In this document: piece after piece, positions 1 through 4,176 of the stretch
How the letters are laid out: each line of letters opens with the position of its first letter
Position numbering within the stretch: the first letter of the stretch is position 1
From: Pseudomonadota bacterium
GTDB lineage: Bacteria > Pseudomonadota > Alphaproteobacteria > Rhizobiales > Segnochrobactraceae
DNA: 8,310 nt
Assembly (NCBI GenBank): GCA_023442215.1
Contig: JAEZMP010000399.1
Span: 1 to 8,310 of the forward strand
Direction: 5' to 3'
Program-made: the position numbers and the translations under genes
Notes under the pieces: generated by a model
The model's input: only the letters and a program-made list of their open reading frames with translations
Database searches by the model: none
Told to the model about the DNA's origin: nothing

Positions 1-514
1 GCGTTCGGCTGCCGGCGGGCGGGCGGTGGAACGTGCCGTCGAGAACGCGGCGGAACCCCTTCAGGGTGTCGGCGAACGCGCCGTCCATGCGCTGCGCCTG
101 TGCCGACCGCTCGGTCTCGGCGCTGCGTTCCTCGGCGGCGAGGCGTGCCGCGACCGCCGCGAGGAGTTGGCGGTTGATCTCCTCGAACGAATCCTCGTCC
201 TCGGGCTCCGGCACGGCGATGCCGCCGGGGGCGGCGGCCCGGGCGAGAGCCGCGATCCAGACGAGGGCGCCCTCGGAATTGCCACCCAGTTCCAGCCCCG
301 CCGCGAGCCGCGGCTTCAGGAACAGCTCGAAGCCCGGCACGGCTTCCGGCAGCAGCGCGCCCTCCGGAATGGTCGCGACGAAGCGCTTCGCATCCGTCTC
401 CGCGAGCGTGAGATAGAGGTCCGCGGAGGACCCGGCCAACGTGTAGGGCACCGGAAGCGGGATCGGCGCCAGTGCGCCCGCGGGCAGCGGGATGAACTCC
501 GGAACCCCTGTCAT
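1..514 (-). CDS. Probable second ABC subunit of an NHLP-type exporter (N-terminal part, truncated by window edge)
   Basis: The frame is open from an ATG at 514 to the window edge, giving 171 residues with no stop. The start overlaps the stop of the upstream exporter gene in an ATGA (511-514), a sign of translational coupling. The visible part is soluble: a Pro-rich start (MTGVPEFIPLPAG), a mixed alpha/beta stretch (SADLYLTLAETDAKRFVATIPEG, residues about 30-52), an acidic linker (EPEDEDSFEE) and a charged helix ending in KGFRRVLDG. This layout resembles the long N-terminal region, before the membrane segments, of the second permease/ATPase subunit in NHLP bacteriocin exporters (TIGR03797-like). 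No transmembrane or nucleotide-binding segment falls inside the window, so the family call rests on position and general resemblance. An HlyD-type adaptor is less likely because no N-terminal membrane anchor is seen. Confidence 0.6.
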   Translation of the reverse strand, partial: MTGVPEFIPLPAGALAPIPLPVPYTLAGSSADLYLTLAETDAKRFVATIPEGALLPEAVPGFELFLKPRLAAGLELGGNSEGALVWIAALARAAAPGGIAVPEPEDEDSFEEINRQLLAAVAARLAAEERSAETERSAQAQRMDGAFADTLKGFRRVLDGTFHRPPAGSRT

Positions 515-2679
515 AGCTGCTGCTCCGCCGCCGCGAGGATCGAGCTCATCGACGCGCGCGCGGCCGCGTGGGTCTCTTCCATCGCGACCGGATAGAGCCG
601 GCCGCCGTGGAGCGCCATCACGCGGTCCATGTGCTGAAGGGCGCTGGCGCGGTTCGTCAGCAGAAGCAGCGTGGCGCCACGGCGGCGCAGGTTTTCGAGC
701 ACGCGCGCCTCGGTGTCCTCGTCGAGCGCGCTGGTGGCATCGTCGAGCACGAGGATGCGCGGGGCGTGCACCAGCGCGCGGGCGATGGCGAGCCGCTGCC
801 GTTCGCCGCTGCTGAAGCCGACGCCGTTCTCGCCGACCTGCCCGTCGAGCCCGCCCTGCCGCCCGGCGATCGCCTCCAGAAGTTCGGCGTCGGCGAGCGC
901 GCGTGCGATATCCTCGTCGGTTTCGTCGGCGTCCCAGAGCGTCAGGGCCGACCGGATCGGCCCCTTCGGGAAGAATGGTGCCTGATCGACGAAGCCGACC
1001 GCATCGCATTTCGGCACCCACGGGTCCGCGCCGGTGCTCGCCTCGAAGCGGATCGTGCCGCGGGTCGGCGCGGCGAGCCCGACGACGAGCCGGGCGAGCG
1101 TGCTCTTGCCGGCGCCCGAGCCGCCCATGATGCCGATGCACTCGCCCGGCGCGGCGGCAAGCTCGATGCCGGACAGCACGGGCTGGCCGTGGGGATAGGA
1201 GAAACCGACATCCCTGAGCGCGATGCGCCCGGTGGGCAGCGGCAGGGGCGCGTGTGCGGCATCGCCGGCGTCGTCCTCAGCACCGATATGGTCGAGCACG
1301 TCGCCGAGGCGGCCCATGCCGGCGGTGGACTGGCCGATCGCCGTTCCGAAGCCCGTCAGCGCGCCGATGGAACTCGAAAACAGTCCGGACAGCATCAGGA
1401 AGCCGAGCAGGGTGCCGAGCGTGGTTTCCGTCGTCATCACCACCAGGGCGCCGACGCCGAGCACGGCGAGCGTCGTCAGCCGGCTCATGGCGAACGGCAG
1501 CGCCATCAGCATCCGGGTCGTCCAGCCGCTCTTCTGTTCGGAGTTGATCAGGCGCACTTCCGCCTCGACCATGTGACTGAAAAGCTGGGTCTCGCTGCCG
1601 TTGACGCGGGCCTGCTCCAGCAGGGCGGCGCCGCGGACGGCTGCGGAATGGGCCTGCCCCGCCGCCATCTGCAGGTGGACGGCCTCGTCCTGAACCCGGC
1701 GGGTGACGAGCCTGAGGACGAGAAGCTCCAGCGCGGCGAAGCCGACGCAGACGGCCGTCATGGCGACGCTGTAGAGCAGCATGATGACGACATAGCCGGC
1801 GACCGCCAGCACGTTCACCGCGGTCTGGGCGAACGGGCCGGCGACGATGCCGCCGAGCTGGCCGGCATATTGCGTGCGGGCCGAGATCTCGACCGGGCTG
1901 CGGCGGACGAAGAAGTCATAGGGCAGATGGAACAGCCGCCACACGAACCGGGCGCTGACGACCGCCGTCACCTTCGTCTGCACGAGCAGAAGGCCGCGGG
2001 TATAGAGCGCCGCGATCACCGAGCGGAAGGCGCCGATGGCGATGATGCCGCCGAGGAGCGGAAGCAGCCATTCGCGGTTGCCCTGCACCAGATAGTCGTC
2101 GACGAACACACGCGTCAGTCCCGGCAGCACCACGCCGAGCGCCACCATCGCGAGGCTCGTGAGCACGATGCAGGCGAACATGCCCCACGACCCCCCGAGC
2201 ACGGTGGCGAGCCGGCGGGCGACGCCCGGCGGCCGGCGGGTGCGCCTGAAGTCCGGGCCGGGCCGGAAGGTCAGCGTGACCCCGGTGAAGCGGCGGCCGA
2301 ATTCCGTGCGATCGACGACGCGGCGGCCGTGTGCGGGGTCGTTGATGACGAAGCCGTCGCGGCGGACCGCTTCCAGGACCACGAAGTGATCGAACCCCCA
2401 GAACAGGATCTGCGGCAGGCCGAGGGCGGCGAGGCCATCGACATCGCGGCTGTAGGCCTCGGCCTCCATGCCGCGCCGGCGTGCCGCCTCGACGAGGTCG
2501 GCGGCGGAGGTACCGTCGCGGGACACGCCGCAGCTGTCGCGCACGGCGTCGAGGGTCTCCCAGCGTCCGTGGGCGGCGAGCACCATGGCGAGGCAGGCCG
2601 GGCCGCATTCCGCGGCCTCCATCTGCAGGATGGTGGGAACGCGGCGGGACCGGCCCCGCCCTGCCCTCACCGGCGCCAC
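511..2679 (-). CDS. C39 peptidase-containing ABC exporter (NHLP/bacteriocin type, peptidase-permease-ATPase)
   Basis: A 722-residue one-chain exporter that should cut double-glycine leaders on the cytoplasmic side and pump the substrate across the inner membrane. Residues 1-140 are a C39 peptidase: Q19, catalytic C25 in ECGPACL, H98 in GFDHFVVLE and D114 in VINDP are all present. Membrane segments lie near 165-187, 204-226, 285-325 (two) and 389-440 (two). The nucleotide-binding domain has Walker A GGSGAGKST (519-527), Q-loop Q566, signature FSSGE (622-626), Walker B LVLDD (643-647) and D-loop SALD. It departs from consensus: D647 stands where the catalytic Glu is expected, N676 replaces the H-loop His, and the signature is FSSGE rather than LSGGQ. 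The start is GTG at 2679; an in-frame stop lies near 2756-2758 and no ATG intervenes. Length and order match NHLP ABC1 (TIGR03796-like) proteins. The likely substrate is the GG-leader protein at 4177-6654. Confidence 0.93.
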   Translation of the reverse strand: MAPVRAGRGRSRRVPTILQMEAAECGPACLAMVLAAHGRWETLDAVRDSCGVSRDGTSAADLVEAARRRGMEAEAYSRDVDGLAALGLPQILFWGFDHFVVLEAVRRDGFVINDPAHGRRVVDRTEFGRRFTGVTLTFRPGPDFRRTRRPPGVARRLATVLGGSWGMFACIVLTSLAMVALGVVLPGLTRVFVDDYLVQGNREWLLPLLGGIIAIGAFRSVIAALYTRGLLLVQTKVTAVVSARFVWRLFHLPYDFFVRRSPVEISARTQYAGQLGGIVAGPFAQTAVNVLAVAGYVVIMLLYSVAMTAVCVGFAALELLVLRLVTRRVQDEAVHLQMAAGQAHSAAVRGAALLEQARVNGSETQLFSHMVEAEVRLINSEQKSGWTTRMLMALPFAMSRLTTLAVLGVGALVVMTTETTLGTLLGFLMLSGLFSSSIGALTGFGTAIGQSTAGMGRLGDVLDHIGAEDDAGDAAHAPLPLPTGRIALRDVGFSYPHGQPVLSGIELAAAPGECIGIMGGSGAGKSTLARLVVGLAAPTRGTIRFEASTGADPWVPKCDAVGFVDQAPFFPKGPIRSALTLWDADETDEDIARALADAELLEAIAGRQGGLDGQVGENGVGFSSGERQRLAIARALVHAPRILVLDDATSALDEDTEARVLENLRRRGATLLLLTNRASALQHMDRVMALHGGRLYPVAMEETHAAARASMSSILAAAEQQL

Positions 2680-2812
2680 GGCTGCGGACCTGCGCGCGAG
2701 CCCGCAAGGCGACCGGGCGGGAGCGGTGCCGTCAGGTGCATGGAAAGAGCCCGTTCACGTCTGAAATCCCTGGGAGGCATCCGGTATTGCCCAAGCGATG
2801 GTCCCTTCAGGC

Positions 2813-2854
2813 GGCAAGCCGGCCCGCCCGTGACAGCCGGCGACAGTGCTTGCC
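2813..2854. repeat. Inverted repeat in the gap upstream of the exporter gene
   Basis: GGCAAGC (2813-2819) pairs with GCTTGCC (2848-2854), and a nested GCCGGC (2818-2823) pairs with GCCGGC (2836-2841). It lies in the 214-base gap between the second small paralog and the exporter. No T-run follows on the minus strand, so it does not read as a standard terminator. It could be an RNA processing or stability element, or chance in GC-rich DNA. Confidence 0.3.
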
Positions 2855-2893
2855 CCGGATCGGCGACGGCCCACCGGTGGCCGCCTTTCCGGC

Positions 2894-3382
2894 CTACCGG
2901 GGCTTCTCCGCGAGAAGCCGCAGCACCTCGAAGCCGGCCTCGATCTGCTCGTTGCTGGAGAGGCCCTTCTCGTTGGCGAGCTCGACGGCGTCATAGGCCT
3001 TCTGCAGCGCCTCGTCCGAATAGTCCGGCGGCGAGAGATTCGCCCGGGCCATGACCTGCTTCTCGAGATCGATGACGGTGAGGAACGCCACCAGCCGGCT
3101 CTTGCCGTTGGCGAGGGCGTTGTCGAAATAGGCCGCCGTCAGCGCCTGCCGGCCGGCCGAATAGGCTGCGTCGACGTCCGCCTTCGACGAAGCGCTGGCA
3201 TCCGGCTTCTCGGCGATCCCGAGCTTGCCGATCCAGCCCGCCTGGGAGTCCGACCAGCCGTCGGCTTTCGCGCGCGCGACGAGCTGCTCCTCGACCGAGG
3301 CGGTCTCGGCGGCAGCCTGAACGAGCACATAGGCCGGACGTTGCGGCGGATCGCGGGGAGGCAGGTCCAGAGGAAGGAACAT
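2894..3382 (-). CDS. Conserved hypothetical protein, paralog B of the export locus
   Basis: A 162-residue protein of a family I do not recognise, apparently soluble and mostly helical, with no signal peptide and no GG leader. It is a clear paralog of the protein at 3505-4014: from GWSDSQAGWI onward about half of the aligned residues match. Shared blocks are GWS-x-SQA-x-WI (from about residue 42), YFD-x-A, GK, AFLT-x-IDLEKQ, PPDY, DAVELA, GLSS-x-x-QI-x-AGF and a final LA-x-K. Its N-terminus differs from the paralog and is Pro-rich (MFLPLDLPPRDPPQRP). The ATG at 3382 has a weak GGAA about 8 bases upstream; starts at later Val codons cannot be excluded. It lies between the secreted candidate and its exporter, the usual place for immunity or accessory proteins. 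That role is inference from context. Confidence 0.8.
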   Translation of the reverse strand: MFLPLDLPPRDPPQRPAYVLVQAAAETASVEEQLVARAKADGWSDSQAGWIGKLGIAEKPDASASSKADVDAAYSAGRQALTAAYFDNALANGKSRLVAFLTVIDLEKQVMARANLSPPDYSDEALQKAYDAVELANEKGLSSNEQIEAGFEVLRLLAEKPR

Positions 3383-3458
3383 GACGTTTCCGATTGAACG
3401 GGGACGGACGGCGCCTGCGGGTGCGCGCGCCGATCGTTCCGGGGCGCGACCGCAAAGG

Positions 3459-3493
3459 CCCGGCGGGCGGCGCTGGAGGCCGCCTCCGCCGGG
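3459..3493 (-). terminator. GC-rich hairpin just after paralog A, possible weak terminator
   Basis: CCCGGCGG (3459-3466) pairs with CCGCCGGG (3486-3493), and inside it GCGGC (3467-3471) pairs with GCCGC (3479-3483), leaving a 7-base loop and a 2-base bulge. It begins 11 bases after the stop of the minus-strand gene ending at 3505. Only a short TTT (GGGCCTTTGCGG) follows on the transcribed strand. It may be a leaky terminator or a 3'-end stabiliser that lowers downstream expression rather than ending the operon. Confidence 0.4.
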
Positions 3494-3504
3494 AAGAGCC
3501 GGGC

Positions 3505-4014
3505 TCAGTTCAGGCCCTTGCCCGCGAGTTCGCGGATCACGGCGAAGCCGGCGCCGATCTGGTCCTCGCTGGAAAGACCCTGCTTGGCCGCCAGTTCGAC
3601 CGCGTCGCAGGCCTGCATCAGGATGGAGTCCGGATAGTCCGGCGGCACCTCTCCGCGGCGCTCAGCGAGCTGCTTCTCAAGATCGATGATCGTGAGGAAG
3701 GCGGTATAGAGGTTCTTGCCCTGCTCCACGGCGTGGTCGAAATAGCCGACGGTGAGCTGGCGCCGGGCGCTGTCATAGGCGCTTTCGAGCGCTTCCACGC
3801 CGGGAGCGCCGTCGATCGCGGCCTGGATGAACGGCTCCTGGGCGAGGCGGTCGATCCACTCGGCCTGCGACTGCGACCAGCCTTCGGACAGCGCGCGCCG
3901 GATGATCTTCTCATGGGCGAGCGCGCTCAGCTTCTCGACCTCGGGGGCCAGCTTGGTCTCGACCTCGGACTTGGCCTCGGCCAGTTCCTCGGCGGTGGGG
4001 TTCTTGTCGCTCAT
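3505..4014 (-). CDS. Conserved hypothetical protein, paralog A of the export locus
   Basis: A 169-residue, acidic, predominantly helical protein with no signal peptide, membrane segment or GG leader; I do not recognise the family. It is a paralog of the protein at 2894-3382. Its charged first 35 residues (MSDKNPTAEELAEAKSEVE...) look like an extended helix or coiled coil. The shared core then starts at GWSQSQAEWIDRL and includes YFDHA, AFLTIIDLEKQ, PPDY, DAVELA and GLSSEDQIGAGF. The start is ATG 4014 rather than the in-frame ATG at 4122: AAAGGA sits about 7 bases upstream of 4014, and the extra 36 residues would be Arg/Pro-rich read-through of GC-rich spacer with no match in the paralog. It lies directly downstream of the GG-leader protein, so an immunity, chaperone or adaptor role is possible but unproven. 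Confidence 0.85.
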   Translation of the reverse strand: MSDKNPTAEELAEAKSEVETKLAPEVEKLSALAHEKIIRRALSEGWSQSQAEWIDRLAQEPFIQAAIDGAPGVEALESAYDSARRQLTVGYFDHAVEQGKNLYTAFLTIIDLEKQLAERRGEVPPDYPDSILMQACDAVELAAKQGLSSEDQIGAGFAVIRELAGKGLN

Positions 4015-4020
4015 GACGCG

Positions 4021-4027
4021 ATCCTTT
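4021..4027 (-). promoter_or_regulatory. Ribosome binding site fixing the start of paralog A
   Basis: On the minus strand AAAGGAT lies about 7 bases before the ATG at 4014. It supports this start over the upstream in-frame ATG at 4122. Confidence 0.6.
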
Positions 4028-4079
4028 GAAACTCGATCGATGCCGATCGGTAAATCGACGTGCCCCTCGGCCCGTTCCG

Positions 4080-4106
4080 GCGGCGGACCGGTCTCGGTCC
4101 GGCCGC
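4080..4106 (-). repeat. Hairpin in the leader of paralog A
   Basis: CGGACC (4084-4089) pairs with GGTCCG (4096-4101). With one bulged G (4102) the stem extends by four pairs (4080-4083 with 4103-4106), giving about ten pairs and a 6-base loop. It lies about 65 bases upstream of the ATG at 4014, with no T-run after it. It may be a leader-RNA structure or a chance GC hairpin. Confidence 0.3.
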
Positions 4107-4115
4107 GGGGAGCCC

Positions 4116-4136
4116 GGCGCACCTTATATCAGCGCC
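4116..4136 (-). promoter_or_regulatory. Possible internal -10 element (TATAAG) inside a small palindrome
   Basis: On the minus strand GGCGC-TGATATAAGGT-GCGCC holds TATAAG (4123-4128) preceded by TGA, an AT patch in otherwise GC-rich spacer and flanked by a 5-base inverted repeat. It could be the -10 of an internal promoter for the two paralogs and exporter, with an operator-like flank. No convincing -35 is seen at 16-18 bases, so this is weak. Confidence 0.22.
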
Positions 4137-4141
4137 GTCCG

Positions 4142-4168
4142 TCCTTCATCGCCTCGCGGCACGAAGGA
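4142..4168 (-). repeat. Hairpin just after the GG-leader protein gene
   Basis: TCCTTC (4142-4147) pairs with GAAGGA (4163-4168), with inner GCC/GGC (4151-4153 and 4158-4160). It starts 8 bases past the stop codon of the 825-residue gene. There is no T-run on the transcribed strand, so it is more likely a 3'-end stabiliser or weak attenuator than a full terminator. Confidence 0.3.
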
Positions 4169-4176
4169 AGGCGGCA

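Noticed and set aside
26..595. Plus-strand open frame (189 residues) at the left edge
   Set aside because: It lies opposite the minus-strand gene coupled by ATGA to the exporter, and its product is Arg/Gly/Ala-rich without domain features.
568..3054. Long plus-strand open frame (828 residues) opposite the exporter gene
   Set aside because: It mirrors a gene with clear C39 and ABC motifs. Its product is Arg/Ala/Glu/Gly-rich without any domain, a usual by-product of very GC-rich codon bias.
4015..4122. 36-residue N-terminal extension of paralog A from the ATG at 4122
   Set aside because: Arg/Pro-rich, absent from the paralog, overlaps a hairpin; the ATG at 4014 has its own ribosome site.
2680..4176. 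Small RiPP or NHLP precursor peptide hidden in the operon gaps
   Set aside because: I looked for short frames ending in GG after a leader-like helix on the minus strand and found none.
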